This document shows, piece by piece, positions 26,172 through 34,190 of a DNA stretch of 64,000 nucleotides. This stretch comes from Glycomyces sp. NRRL B-16210 (GTDB lineage Bacteria; Actinomycetota; Actinomycetes; Mycobacteriales; Micromonosporaceae), in assembly GCF_000719515.1 (NCBI RefSeq), contig NZ_JOGR01000009.1, positions 130,901 through 194,900 on the forward strand. The letters are read 5' to 3'. The notes under the pieces were generated by a model, which made no database searches, had not been told where the DNA came from, and was given only the letters and a program-made list of their open reading frames with translations. Position 1 is the first letter of the stretch. Every line of letters starts with the position of its first letter. The position numbers and the translations under genes are program-made.

Positions 26172-26735
26172 TCAGTTCTGCGGCCCGCCACCGGTACGCA
26201 GGTCGAGCTCCCACACCTGGGCCGTCAAATCGTCCTGCCCGAACAGCCGCACCGGCTCCTCGCTCGCGAGCGTGAACCCGGCCGCCCGGTACAGGCGCAG
26301 CGCCGGGTGCAGCATGCTCGTCGTCCACAAGGTCATCGCCGTGTACCCCTGCTCCCGCGCGAAGTCGACGCACCGGCGCACCAGCATCGTCCCGACGCCG
26401 CGCCCGCGCCCGGCCGGCTCGACCCACAGCAGCCGCAGCTTCGCCGTGTCCGCGTCGGGGTTCCCCGGGTCGGCGCTGACGCACAGGATAGACCCGACCG
26501 GTCTACCGTCGATCTCGGCGATCCACCCCGCCTCGCGCTTCGGCCCGTCCCCCGCGCCGTGCTCGGCCGCAAAGTCGGCGACGATGCGCGCCACGAGCGC
26601 CTCGTACTCGCCGTTCCACCCGTAGTGCTCGGCGTAGCCCTTGCCCTGGCTGTAGACGATCCAACCCAGGTCCCCGGGACGCAGGCCGCGCAGGACCACC
26701 GGGGCCCGCGACCGGTCCGTCGACGCCTCCGCCAT
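26172..26735 (-). CDS. GNAT-family N-acetyltransferase
   Basis: This 187-residue protein has the GNAT acetyl-CoA loop VEPAGRGRGVGTMLVRRCVDFA and a C-terminal WTTSMLHPALRLYRAAGF strand-helix. The N-terminal part (GDLGWIVYSQGKGYAEHYGW) resembles the acetyltransferase half of MarR/GNAT fusion regulators, but no DNA-binding half is present here. The acetyl acceptor is unknown. The ATG at 26735 follows GGAGGCGGC. It is divergent from the phosphotransferase gene. Confidence 0.88.
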   Translation of the reverse strand: MAEASTDRSRAPVVLRGLRPGDLGWIVYSQGKGYAEHYGWNGEYEALVARIVADFAAEHGAGDGPKREAGWIAEIDGRPVGSILCVSADPGNPDADTAKLRLLWVEPAGRGRGVGTMLVRRCVDFAREQGYTAMTLWTTSMLHPALRLYRAAGFTLASEEPVRLFGQDDLTAQVWELDLRTGGGPQN

Positions 26736-26856
26736 GCCGCCTCCGATCCTCGCGTCCGACCGGTCCACGCTATGCCCGGCAGACCTGCGGGACAAGGCCC
26801 GCCGCGAGTCCCGTTTCAGGATTGCCGTCCGCGCCCGCGGCGGCGAGAATGACGCG

Positions 26857-27831
26857 ATGGAGATCGCCATCCGCCCCAAACTCGACCGCGCCGCCGTCGA
26901 AGCCCTCGTCCGCGAACGCCTCGGCGAGGACCTCGAGTTCACCGCCCACGAGGAGTTCACCGACGGCTTCTTCAACGCCGCGCACGCCCTCGACACGGCC
27001 GACGGCCGCCGCCTGGTCGCCAAGATCGCCCCCGACAAGGACCTCAAGCTCCTGCGCTACGAAGTCGACCTCATGGCGACCGAGATCGAGTGCTTCGAGC
27101 GCGCGATCGCCGCGGGAGTGCCGATGCCGCGGCTGTGGTACGCCGACCCCGAAGGCGGCGTCATGATCATCGACCGCCTCGACGGCCATTCCCTACAGAA
27201 GATCCGCGAGGACATCCCCGCCGACGAGCGCCCGGCGCTGCGCAGGCAGATCGGGGCGATGAGCGCGCGTTTCGCGCTGGCGGCCGGTGAGCGGTTCGGC
27301 TATCCGCGCAGGAGCGGGCGCACCATGGCCGACACCTGGGGCGAGTCGTTCTGCGCCATGGTCGGGGACGTGCTGGCCGACATCGCCGAGCACGGCGCGC
27401 CGCTGCCGCGCCCGGTCGAGTCGGTCGCGGCGCTGGTCGCGGCCGAGCGGGGTCTGCTGGACGAGGTCGACCGGCCCGCTCTGGTCCACTTCGACCTGTG
27501 GGACGGCAACATCTTCGTGGAGCGCACCGCGTCCGGTTGGGGCCTGGAGGCGTTCATCGACGGCGAGCGCGCCTTCTACGGCGATCCGATCGCGGAGCTG
27601 GTGTCGCTCAAGCTCATTCCCGAGGAGGAGTTCCCGGCCGTCGTGGACGGCTTCCTGGGGCGGGCGATGACGGCGGGGGAGGAGCGGCGGCTCGCGCTCT
27701 ACACCGTGTACCTCATGCTCATCCTCGTCGCCGAGTGCCCCGTCCGCGGCTTCGACGCCGAGCAGACCGAGCATCAGATGGCCTGGGCCACCGAGACGCT
27801 CGTGAAGACGCTGGCGTTCCTGGAGGGCTGA
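26857..27831 (+). CDS. APH-family phosphotransferase
   Basis: This 324-residue protein has the aminoglycoside-phosphotransferase/fructosamine-kinase fold. It shows an N-lobe with LVAKIAPDKDLKLLRYEVDLMATE, the catalytic loop ALVHFDLWDGNIFV (H-x-D-x4-N) and the metal-binding FIDGERAFYGDP. The natural substrate is unknown, and resistance to an antibiotic should not be assumed. Its stop codon and that of the convergent DUF4188 gene both lie in the palindrome CTGAGGCCTCAG (27828-27839). Confidence 0.87.
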   Translation: MEIAIRPKLDRAAVEALVRERLGEDLEFTAHEEFTDGFFNAAHALDTADGRRLVAKIAPDKDLKLLRYEVDLMATEIECFERAIAAGVPMPRLWYADPEGGVMIIDRLDGHSLQKIREDIPADERPALRRQIGAMSARFALAAGERFGYPRRSGRTMADTWGESFCAMVGDVLADIAEHGAPLPRPVESVAALVAAERGLLDEVDRPALVHFDLWDGNIFVERTASGWGLEAFIDGERAFYGDPIAELVSLKLIPEEEFPAVVDGFLGRAMTAGEERRLALYTVYLMLILVAECPVRGFDAEQTEHQMAWATETLVKTLAFLEG

Positions 27832-27835
27832 GGCC

Positions 27836-28372
27836 TCAGTGGACCCCGCCGGCCTCGTGGTCGCGGCGGTCGTCCTGCCGCTCGTCGTGCCCGTGGTGGT
27901 GGCCGTGGCCGTGGTCGTGGTCGTCGGGGTCGGTGCGCGTGGCGTCCTTCTCCTTGGTGGCCTTCGCGAGTCCGTAGGGCGGCATGTTGATGTACGAGGT
28001 CTCGTGCTCGCCGGCCTTGACCCGGTACAGCTCGTGCCACAGGCCCACGTCGCCGTTGTCCTTGACGTTGCGGTTGAACCACTTCCAGAAGCCGCGGTGG
28101 GCGTGGGCCTGCGCGTGGGCGTACTCCTCGAGGTGGTCGGCGCTGCGCCAGTACTGGACGACGGCGACCACTCTGCCGCCGATCATGGTCCGCGAGTCCA
28201 GCAGGCCCAGTTCGGGGCGGGACTCGAGTTCGCGGACCATCTTGGGCATCGAGGCGAGCACCGGCACCCACTTGCCGAGCTTCCAGAACTTGTTGATCCG
28301 CATGCCGACCGTGAAGACCACGAAGTCCTCGTCGTAGTCGACGACGACGCGACCGGTCCTGACCTTCGCCAC
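27836..28372 (-). CDS. DUF4188 (monooxygenase-like) protein with histidine-rich tail
   Basis: This 178-residue protein has a dimeric alpha/beta-barrel-type core (FVVFTVGMRINKFWKLGKWVPV, VQYWRSADHLEEYAHAQAHAHRGFW and GLWHELYRV), matching DUF4188, which is often named monooxygenase family. The core is followed by a tail with DDHDHGHGHHHGHDE, which would bind divalent metal such as nickel, zinc or copper. The enzymatic activity is unproven. The GTG start follows GGAGGACTGCAC. Confidence 0.8.
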   Translation of the reverse strand: MAKVRTGRVVVDYDEDFVVFTVGMRINKFWKLGKWVPVLASMPKMVRELESRPELGLLDSRTMIGGRVVAVVQYWRSADHLEEYAHAQAHAHRGFWKWFNRNVKDNGDVGLWHELYRVKAGEHETSYINMPPYGLAKATKEKDATRTDPDDHDHGHGHHHGHDERQDDRRDHEAGGVH

Positions 28373-28488
28373 GTGCAGTCCTCCAGGGGATTCGCGAGAG
28401 TGCCTCCCCTAACAGGTGTACCAGGTGCGTACGCGCGGCTCAAGTGGCGTACCAAAACCGTCTACATCGCCTTATGTTGCCGCGCAAC

Positions 28489-30885
28489 CTATCCAGGCCA
28501 GCTCCATTCGGAGACGGCCGGCAGGTCCTCGCCGTGGGTCCGGGTGTGCTCGCGGGCGGCGTGGCGGGCGTCGACCATGCGCTGCCGCAGGCCCGCGGCG
28601 TTGGCGCCGAGGCCTGGCACGCGGTCGATGACGTCGATGACCAGGCGGAACCGGTCGAGGTCGTTGAGCATGACCATGTCGAACGGGGTGGTCGTGGTGC
28701 CCTCCTCCTTGTAGCCGCGCACGTGGATGTTGTGGTGGTTGGTGCGCCGGTAGGTGAGGCGGTGGATGAGCGTCGGGTACCCGTGGAAGGCGAACAGGAC
28801 CGGCTTGTCGGTGGTGAAGACCGTGTCGAACTGGCGGTCGCCGAGGCCGTGCGGGTGCTCGGTGTCGGGCTGGAGCCGCATGAGGTCCACGACGTTGACC
28901 ACGCGCACCTTCAGCCGCGGCAGGGTCTGGCGCAGCAGGTCGGTGGCGGCCAGCACCTCCAGGGTCGGCACGTCGCCGGCGCAGGCGAGGACCACGTCGG
29001 GCTCGGCGCCGTCGTCGTTGGAGGCCCACTCCCAGATGCCAAGGCCCCGTTCGCAGTGGCGCACGGCCTCGTCCATGCTCGTGTACTGGAGCGAGGGCTG
29101 CTTCCCGGCGACCACGACGTTGACGTACTGGCGCGAGCGCAGGCAGTGGTCCATGGTGGACAGGAGCGTGTTGGCGTCCGGCGGCAGGTAGACCCGCACG
29201 ATGTGCGGCTTCTTGTTCAGGACGTGGTCGATGAACCCGGGGTCCTGGTGGGAGAAGCCGTTGTGGTCCTGGCGCCAGACATGGCTCGACAGCAGGTAGT
29301 TGAGTGAGGCTATGGGCCGGCGCCAGGGGATGTCGCCGGCGGCGTCGAGCCATTTGGCGTGCTGGTTGAACATCGCGTCGACGATGTGGATGAACGCCTC
29401 GTAGGAGGTGAACAGGCCGTGCCGCCCGGTCAGCAGGTAGCCCTCCAGCCAGCCTTCGCACAGGTGCTCGGAGAGGACCTCCATGACCCGCCCGTGCGGG
29501 GCCTGGTGCTCGTCGGTGGCGTAGCGCTCGGCCTCCCACTGCCGGTCGGTGGTCTCGAAGGCGGCGCTGAGCCGGTTGGAGGCGACCTCGTCGGGTCCGA
29601 AGAGCCGGAAGCGGTCGGGGTTGGCGGCGATGACGTCGCGCAGCCACACGCCGAGGGCCTTCGTGGCCTCGCCGACGGTCCGGCCGTGGCCCTCGACCTC
29701 CACTTCGTACTCGCGGTAGTCCGGCAGCACGAGGTCGCGCAGCAGCAGGCCCCCGTTGGCGTGCGGGTTGTCGCTCATGCGGGCCGTGCCTTCAGGTGGG
29801 AGTCCGAGGAGTTCGGCGGTGGGCTTCCCGGTCGCGTCGAACAGCTCCTCGGGCCGGTACGAGCGCATCCACTCCTCCAGCATCGCAAGGTGATCGGGGT
29901 TCGTGCGCACCGCCGAAAGCGGCACCTGGTGGGCCCGCCAGGTCCCCTCGACGGGGACGCCGTCGACCTCGGCCGGGCCGGTCCAGCCCTTGGGGGTCCG
30001 CAGGATCACCATCGGCCAGCGCGGGCGGGTCGCGTCGCCGTCCGCGTCGCGGCGGGCGTCGTCGCGGATCTCGGCGATCCGGTCGAAGCACGCGTCGAAG
30101 GTCGCCGCGAGCTGCTGGTGGACCTCGGCCGGGTCGTCGCCCTCCACGGTGAACGGCTCGTAGCCGACGCCGCGGAAGAAGGAGGCGCGGTCCTCTTCGG
30201 AGATGCGGGCGAGCATGGTCGGGTTGGCGATCTTGTAGCCGTTGAGGTGCAGGATCGGCAGGACGGTGCCGTCCGAGACGGGGTTGAGGAACACATTGGA
30301 CAGCCACGATCCGGCGAGCGGCCCGGTCTCGGCCTCGCCGTCGCCGATCACGCAGGCCACGGTGAGGTCGGGGTTGTCGAACGCGGCGCCGTAGGCGTGC
30401 GCGAGCGAGTACCCCAGCTCGCCGCCCTCGTGGATCGAGCCGGGGACCTCGGCGGCGACGTGGGAGGGGATGCCGCCGGGGAAGGAGAACTGGCGGAACA
30501 GCCGCCGCATGCCCTCCTCGGAGTGGTTCACCGAGGGGTACAGCTCGGGGTAGGTGCCCTCCAGCCAGGTGTTCGCCACGATCGCCGGGCCGCCGTGGCC
30601 CGGTCCGGTCACGTAGATCATGTCGAGGCCGCGGGCGGTGATGCAGCGGTTGAGGTGGGCGTAGATCAGGCTCAGGCCGGGGCTCGTTCCCCAGTGGCCG
30701 AGCAGTCGCGGCTTGATGTGCTCGGGAAGCAGCGGTTCGCGCAGGAGCGGGTTGTCGAGCAGGTAGATCTGGCCGACGGTGAGGTAGTTCGCGGCCCGCC
30801 AGTAGGCGTCGAGGCGCGCCAGCTCCGCATCGGAGAGCGGCGCGGAACGCTTGGCGGGCATGGCGGTTTCGCGAGACGAGTCCAT
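28489..30885 (-). CDS. Phosphoketolase (xylulose-5-phosphate/fructose-6-phosphate)
   Basis: This 798-residue enzyme is thiamine-diphosphate dependent and cleaves xylulose 5-phosphate or fructose 6-phosphate with phosphate to acetyl phosphate and a shorter sugar phosphate. Family hallmarks include the N-terminal LGHWGTSPGLSLIYAHLNR, TGPGHGGPA, SHEGGELGY-like SIHEGGELGYSLAHAYGAA and the ThDP-binding VIGDGEAETGPLAGSW. The full-length C-terminal XFP domain is intact. Its product can be used by Pta and AckA, encoded about 10 kb away. The ATG at 30885 is weakly supported; an ATG at 30861 is the alternative. Confidence 0.95.
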   Translation of the reverse strand: MDSSRETAMPAKRSAPLSDAELARLDAYWRAANYLTVGQIYLLDNPLLREPLLPEHIKPRLLGHWGTSPGLSLIYAHLNRCITARGLDMIYVTGPGHGGPAIVANTWLEGTYPELYPSVNHSEEGMRRLFRQFSFPGGIPSHVAAEVPGSIHEGGELGYSLAHAYGAAFDNPDLTVACVIGDGEAETGPLAGSWLSNVFLNPVSDGTVLPILHLNGYKIANPTMLARISEEDRASFFRGVGYEPFTVEGDDPAEVHQQLAATFDACFDRIAEIRDDARRDADGDATRPRWPMVILRTPKGWTGPAEVDGVPVEGTWRAHQVPLSAVRTNPDHLAMLEEWMRSYRPEELFDATGKPTAELLGLPPEGTARMSDNPHANGGLLLRDLVLPDYREYEVEVEGHGRTVGEATKALGVWLRDVIAANPDRFRLFGPDEVASNRLSAAFETTDRQWEAERYATDEHQAPHGRVMEVLSEHLCEGWLEGYLLTGRHGLFTSYEAFIHIVDAMFNQHAKWLDAAGDIPWRRPIASLNYLLSSHVWRQDHNGFSHQDPGFIDHVLNKKPHIVRVYLPPDANTLLSTMDHCLRSRQYVNVVVAGKQPSLQYTSMDEAVRHCERGLGIWEWASNDDGAEPDVVLACAGDVPTLEVLAATDLLRQTLPRLKVRVVNVVDLMRLQPDTEHPHGLGDRQFDTVFTTDKPVLFAFHGYPTLIHRLTYRRTNHHNIHVRGYKEEGTTTTPFDMVMLNDLDRFRLVIDVIDRVPGLGANAAGLRQRMVDARHAAREHTRTHGEDLPAVSEWSWPG

Positions 30886-30898
30886 GCGTCCGAGAGTG

Positions 30899-30953
30899 CC
30901 GCATCGGGCGCGGGTTAACCGTGAATCACGAGAATTCCCCGCGCCCGATGCGG
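30899..30953. promoter_or_regulatory. Nested inverted repeats upstream of phosphoketolase
   Basis: Perfect 16-base arms (30899-30914 and 30938-30953) flank a 23-base AT-richer centre. The centre itself contains the palindrome CGTGA-A-TCACG (30920-30930). It lies between the end of the small membrane-protein gene and the phosphoketolase start, both on the minus strand. It could be a terminator, and the inner palindrome could be a regulator site in the phosphoketolase promoter. Confidence 0.55.
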
Positions 30954-30991
30954 TGGCGGCGACACGGGTGCGATGCGCCGCCCCGGCGGTC

Positions 30992-31237
30992 TCATTCGAC
31001 CTCTTTGAGCATCCGCTCCATCGAGGCGAGGCGGCTCTTGACCTCGATCAGGGAGGCCCTGATCTCGGAGGAGTCCAGGCTCGCCTTCTCGGCCAGCTCG
31101 CGGTAGTTCGCCTCGCGGGCGGCCGAGGCCTTCGCCTTCGACGTGGTCGTGAACGCCAGGATCACCGTGATCACGATCGCGGTGATGAGCAGCAGGAATC
31201 CGAAAGCGAACAGCATTCCGGCTTGTCCCATGGGCAT
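30992..31237 (-). CDS. Small single-span membrane protein with coiled coil
   Basis: This 81-residue protein has one membrane helix (about 8-30, MLFAFGFLLLITAIVITVILAF) and a charged helical cytoplasmic tail with heptad spacing (SEIRASLIEVKSRLASMERMLKEVE). Its ATG shares one base with the TAA stop of the upstream regulator gene (TAATG), so its translation is coupled. It has no recognised family. A role as membrane partner or sensor for the regulator is inference. Confidence 0.75.
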   Translation of the reverse strand: MPMGQAGMLFAFGFLLLITAIVITVILAFTTTSKAKASAAREANYRELAEKASLDSSEIRASLIEVKSRLASMERMLKEVE

Positions 31238-31590
31238 TATCCCGTTTCCTTTCCGTGTTCGCCCGAAACGGGCAGCGTGGGCACCAGCGCCTTGATGACC
31301 TGCGGGGAGATCGACAGGTCGAACGGGACCGCCTCGAAGTACTTGACGGCCTTGCCGTCCTCCGAGAGCTCCAGTTCACCGGTGACCAGGCCGGCGGCCT
31401 GGAGTTTCTGGAGGTGCATGTGCAGCAGCGGACGGCTCATCCCCAGGTCGCGGGCGAGCCGGCTCACATACTGCCGACCGTCCGCCAGCGCCCCGAGGAT
31501 GCGCAGCCGGTGCGGGTTCGCCAGGGCCGAGCAGGCCGCCAGCAGGGCCGCGCCCGTCATCGTCTCCGGTGGGATTTCCTCCGACGGCAT
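31237..31590 (-). CDS. ArsR-like winged-helix transcriptional regulator
   Basis: This 117-residue protein has a winged helix: LLAACSALANPHRLRILGALADGRQYVSRLARDLGMSRPLLHMHLQKLQAAGLV, followed by a short wing and C-terminal dimerisation segment. There are no cysteine metal-binding motifs. I chose the ATG at 31590 because AAGGATGG precedes it; ATG codons at 31599 and 31608 are also in frame. A strong inverted repeat at 31606-31631 is a likely self-operator. It is coupled to the tiny membrane-protein gene and divergent from two acetyltransferase genes. Confidence 0.85.
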   Translation of the reverse strand: MPSEEIPPETMTGAALLAACSALANPHRLRILGALADGRQYVSRLARDLGMSRPLLHMHLQKLQAAGLVTGELELSEDGKAVKYFEAVPFDLSISPQVIKALVPTLPVSGEHGKETG

Positions 31591-31605
31591 ATCAACCATC
31601 CTTGT

Positions 31606-31631
31606 CATATGTAAGAAAAGTCTTACACATG
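31606..31631. promoter_or_regulatory. Inverted-repeat operator of the winged-helix regulator
   Basis: TGTAAGA (31610-31616), four bases, TCTTACA (31621-31627) is a perfect inverted repeat. It extends outward to CAT and ATG with one mismatch on each side. It lies in the spacer directly before the regulator start and so probably mediates autoregulation. The divergent acetyltransferase gene starts 74 bp away and may share it. Confidence 0.65.
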
Positions 31632-31704
31632 TCAGACACCGATGCAAGACAGGCCCGGGGATTATTCGATTGCCGCCCCGAACCGCCCCCGAGAGAATCG
31701 ACCC

Positions 31705-32364
31705 ATGCTCGCCGACCACCTCCCCGTCCTGCGGCTCCGCCTGCGCACCGAGCGCCTGGAACTGCGCCTGCCCGCCGACCACGACGAGCTCAGCGCACTG
31801 GCCGACACCGCCGCCGCGGGCGTCCACGACCCCGCCTTCATGCCCTTCAACATCCCGTGGACCGACGGCAGCCCCGCCGAACGCGGCCGCAGCGTCGCCC
31901 TCTGGTACCACCGGGCCGTCGGCCGCTGGGACGCCGAGCACTGGTCGATCCCCTTCACGGTCTTCCGCCAAGGCGCGCCGATCGGCGTCCAAGTGCTCGC
32001 CGGCAAGCGGTTCGCGATCACCCGCGAAGTCGACTCGGGCTCGTGGCTCGGACTCGCCCACCAAGGGAACGGACTCGGCACCGAAATGCGAGCCGCCGTC
32101 CTCCACCTCGCCTTCGCGGGCCTGGAGGCCCAGACCGCCAGGAGCGGCTCCTTCGACGGCAACGACGCCTCGGCCGGCGTCTCGCGCCGCCTCGGCTACC
32201 ACCCCGACGGCGAGGAGTACCTCGTGGTCCAAGACCGGCGCCGCCACATGCAACGCTGGCGCCTCGACCGCGAGAACTGGGAAGCGCACCGCGAACACGA
32301 GGTCGCGATCGACGGCCTCGACCAGGACGTCCTCGAAATGCTCGGCCTCGGGACCGACCAATGA
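31705..32364 (+). CDS. GNAT-family N-acetyltransferase, tandem copy 1
   Basis: This 219-residue protein is a RimJ/RimL-like GNAT (RLRTERLELRLPADHDELSALADTAAAGVHD, GSWLGLAHQGNGLGTEMRAAVLHLAF, SRRLGYHPDGEE). The motif around QGNGLGTEM is the acetyl-CoA loop. Family members acetylate protein N-termini or small molecules; the acceptor here is unknown. The ATG at 31705 follows GAGAGAATCGACCC. It overlaps the next gene, a close paralogue, by 4 bp. Confidence 0.85.
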   Translation: MLADHLPVLRLRLRTERLELRLPADHDELSALADTAAAGVHDPAFMPFNIPWTDGSPAERGRSVALWYHRAVGRWDAEHWSIPFTVFRQGAPIGVQVLAGKRFAITREVDSGSWLGLAHQGNGLGTEMRAAVLHLAFAGLEAQTARSGSFDGNDASAGVSRRLGYHPDGEEYLVVQDRRRHMQRWRLDRENWEAHREHEVAIDGLDQDVLEMLGLGTDQ

Positions 32365-33029
32365 CGACCCTCGCCGACCACCTGCCGATCTACCGGATCC
32401 GGCTGCGCACCGAACGGCTCGAACTGCGCCTTGCCGACACCGAAGCACTGGGCGCGCTGGCCGACGCCGCCGCCGCGGGCGTCCACGACCCCGACTTCAT
32501 GCCCTTCCTCGTGCCGTGGACCGACGCGAGCCCCGCCGAACGCGGCCGCAGTGTCGCGCTCTGGTACCACCGGAGCATCGGCGCCTGGGACAAAGACGAG
32601 TGGCAGCTCCCGTTCGTCGTCTTCCACGAAGGCGCGCCGATCGGGATGCAGGAGATCACGGCGAAGGCGTTCGCGATCACCCGCGAGGTCGCCACCGGCT
32701 CGTGGCTCGGACTCGCCCACCACGGCAACGGTTTCGGCACCGAGATGCGCGCGGCCGTGCTCCACTTCGGCTTCGCCGCGCTCGGCGCCGAATGGGCCAC
32801 GAGCGGCTCGCTCGAAGGGAACCGGGCCTCGGAGGGCGTCTCGCGCAGGCTCGGCTACCGCGAAGACGGCATCGGCCACGAGGTGACCCAAGGGGTGCGG
32901 CGCCTCGAACTGCGCTGGCGGCTCGGCCGCGAGGACTGGGAGGCGCACCGGACGCGCGAGGTGGAGGTCGAGGGCGTCGACGAGGAGGTCATGGCGATGC
33001 TGGGCCTCGGAGGAGGGGCCGGGGAGTGA
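32361..33029 (+). CDS. GNAT-family N-acetyltransferase, tandem copy 2
   Basis: This 222-residue paralogue of the preceding gene shares long identical stretches (RLRTERLELRL, AERGRSVALWYHR, FAITREV, GSWLGLAH and EMRAAVLH). It starts at the ATG overlapping the previous stop (ATGA), so the pair is translated together. The copies differ most in the acceptor-side loops, as expected if substrates diverged or the proteins form a heterodimer. Confidence 0.85.
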   Translation: MTTLADHLPIYRIRLRTERLELRLADTEALGALADAAAAGVHDPDFMPFLVPWTDASPAERGRSVALWYHRSIGAWDKDEWQLPFVVFHEGAPIGMQEITAKAFAITREVATGSWLGLAHHGNGFGTEMRAAVLHFGFAALGAEWATSGSLEGNRASEGVSRRLGYREDGIGHEVTQGVRRLELRWRLGREDWEAHRTREVEVEGVDEEVMAMLGLGGGAGE

Positions 33030-33144
33030 GCGGGAGGGACCCGGTTCAGGCGTGAGGCGCGCCCCAATCGGGCCCAAGGCCCCATGAGGCGCCGCCCGCC
33101 GATGCGATACAGTAATGCTCGTTCGCGGGGCAACCCTGCGAAAT

Positions 33145-33217
33145 GCGGACGTAGCGCAGTTGGTAGCGCGACACCTTGCCAAGGTGTAGGTCGCCGGTTC
33201 GATCCCGGTCGTCCGCT
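33145..33217 (+). tRNA. tRNA-Gly (GCC), second copy
   Basis: This is identical over all 73 bases to the tRNA-Gly at 22114. Acceptor GCGGACG/CGTCCGC pairs, and the anticodon is GCC. Confidence 0.95.
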
Positions 33218-33224
33218 CAACGCG

Positions 33225-33250
33225 AAGGCCCGGCAGTGATGCCGGGCCTT
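33225..33250 (+). terminator. Terminator after tRNA-Gly
   Basis: AAGGCCCGGCA and TGCCGGGCCTT pair around a 4-base loop and are followed by TCTTCG, seven bases after the tRNA. Confidence 0.75.
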
Positions 33251-33284
33251 TCTTCGTGTGCCGGGGTATCGGGGCGGGTTCGGG

Positions 33285-33361
33285 GCGGACGTAGCGCAGT
33301 TGGCGGTACTGGTCGCAGCGCTTCGCGCTGGTGCGACACCTTGCCAACCCGATCGTTCGCT
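33285..33361 (+). pseudogene. Decayed tRNA-Gly (GCC) copy
   Basis: The first 19 bases (GCGGACGTAGCGCAGTTGG) match the tRNA-Gly genes. About 27 extra bases follow, containing the small hairpin CAGCGC-TTC-GCGCTG. The anticodon-arm segment GCGACACCTTGCCAA is intact, and most of the variable and T arms are deleted before CGATCGTTCGCTC. A degenerate copy of the neighbouring terminator follows at about 33366-33395. It is a duplicated tRNA-terminator unit that has decayed. Confidence 0.75.
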
Positions 33362-33417
33362 CACGCTGAAGGCCCGGCATTTCCGCTGGGCCCTTCCGCT
33401 TCCCTCTGCCCCCGTCG

Positions 33418-34068
33418 CTACTCCTCCCAGCTCGTCCCCGGCGGCACCCATCGCGCGCCCATCTCCTCGTCGGTCACAGCCGGCCCCGGCAGCGGCCCGG
33501 CCCCCGGCGCCCGCAACGCCTGCAAATACAACTCCAGCGTCCGCAACCGCACCCCCCGCGTCCGCTCCGCGTCGCCGATCTCGATCGACGCGATCGACTC
33601 GGTGACCATCTGAAGATCCCCGTTCACCACGTCCTCGCGCAGCACCCCGTCCGCCTTGAACCGCTCCAGCAACCGCACGTTGAGCGCATCGCCCTCGACC
33701 GCCGCCCGGAACATCTCCTCGCTGGGTGTGAACGTCCCCGCCAACCGCACCGTGATCGACGGCGTGTCCGCGACGACCACGCCCCTCATGAACGCGCAGA
33801 ACGCCTCCCACGGATCGCCCTCCGACTCCACCGCCTCGCGCACCAGCTCCAGGTACCGGTTCAGACCGTCCCCGCAGAGCTTGCGGAGCAGGTCCTCCTT
33901 GCTCGGGTAGCGCCGGTACAGCGCGCTGATGCCGACCCCCGCGCGCTTGGCCACCTCCGCGATCGGCGCCCCCGGATCGGCCACGAACACGGCATGGGCG
34001 GCTTCGAGGATGAGCTTGTCGTTGCGGGCGGCCTGCGCCTTGCGCCCGCTCATCGGCTTGTCGGTCAT
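33418..34068 (-). CDS. TetR-family transcriptional repressor
   Basis: This 216-residue protein has an N-terminal helix-turn-helix (ILEAAHAVFVADPGAPIAEVAKRAGVGISALYRRYPSKEDLL) and a helical ligand domain. It lies downstream of the MFS transporter gene on the same strand. The 21-bp motif AACAGA-N9-TCTGTT occurs 18 bp before its start and again before the MFS gene, so it likely represses both itself and the pump and is released by a ligand that the pump exports. Confidence 0.9.
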   Translation of the reverse strand: MTDKPMSGRKAQAARNDKLILEAAHAVFVADPGAPIAEVAKRAGVGISALYRRYPSKEDLLRKLCGDGLNRYLELVREAVESEGDPWEAFCAFMRGVVVADTPSITVRLAGTFTPSEEMFRAAVEGDALNVRLLERFKADGVLREDVVNGDLQMVTESIASIEIGDAERTRGVRLRTLELYLQALRAPGAGPLPGPAVTDEEMGARWVPPGTSWEE

Positions 34069-34085
34069 GAAGGCATCCTAACTGG

Positions 34086-34106
34086 AACAGAGCGATTCAT
34101 TCTGTT
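34086..34106. promoter_or_regulatory. TetR operator, copy 1
   Basis: AACAGA (34086-34091), nine bases, TCTGTT (34101-34106). The same arms and spacing occur at 35740-35760 before the MFS gene, which identifies the site as the operator of this TetR protein. Confidence 0.75.
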
Positions 34107-34141
34107 GAGCATCCCCGACCGCACCGCCGCGTACAGCGCCG

Positions 34142-34175
34142 CGACCGGCCGGGCCCCGACGGGCCCGGCCGGTCG
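34142..34175 (-). terminator. Hairpin terminator after the MFS gene
   Basis: This is a perfect 15-bp stem (34142-34156 with 34161-34175) with a 4-base loop, 15 bp past the MFS stop on the minus strand. Confidence 0.75.
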
Positions 34176-34190
34176 AGCGGTCGAACGTCA

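Noticed and set aside
26857..27831. Aminoglycoside-resistance gene
   Set aside because: The fold is shared by many kinases; nothing in the sequence or context points to an antibiotic.
31237..31590. Metal-sensing ArsR repressor
   Set aside because: The winged helix fits, but there are no cysteine or histidine metal sites.
33285..33361. A functional third tRNA-Gly
   Set aside because: The D arm is interrupted and the T arm is missing.
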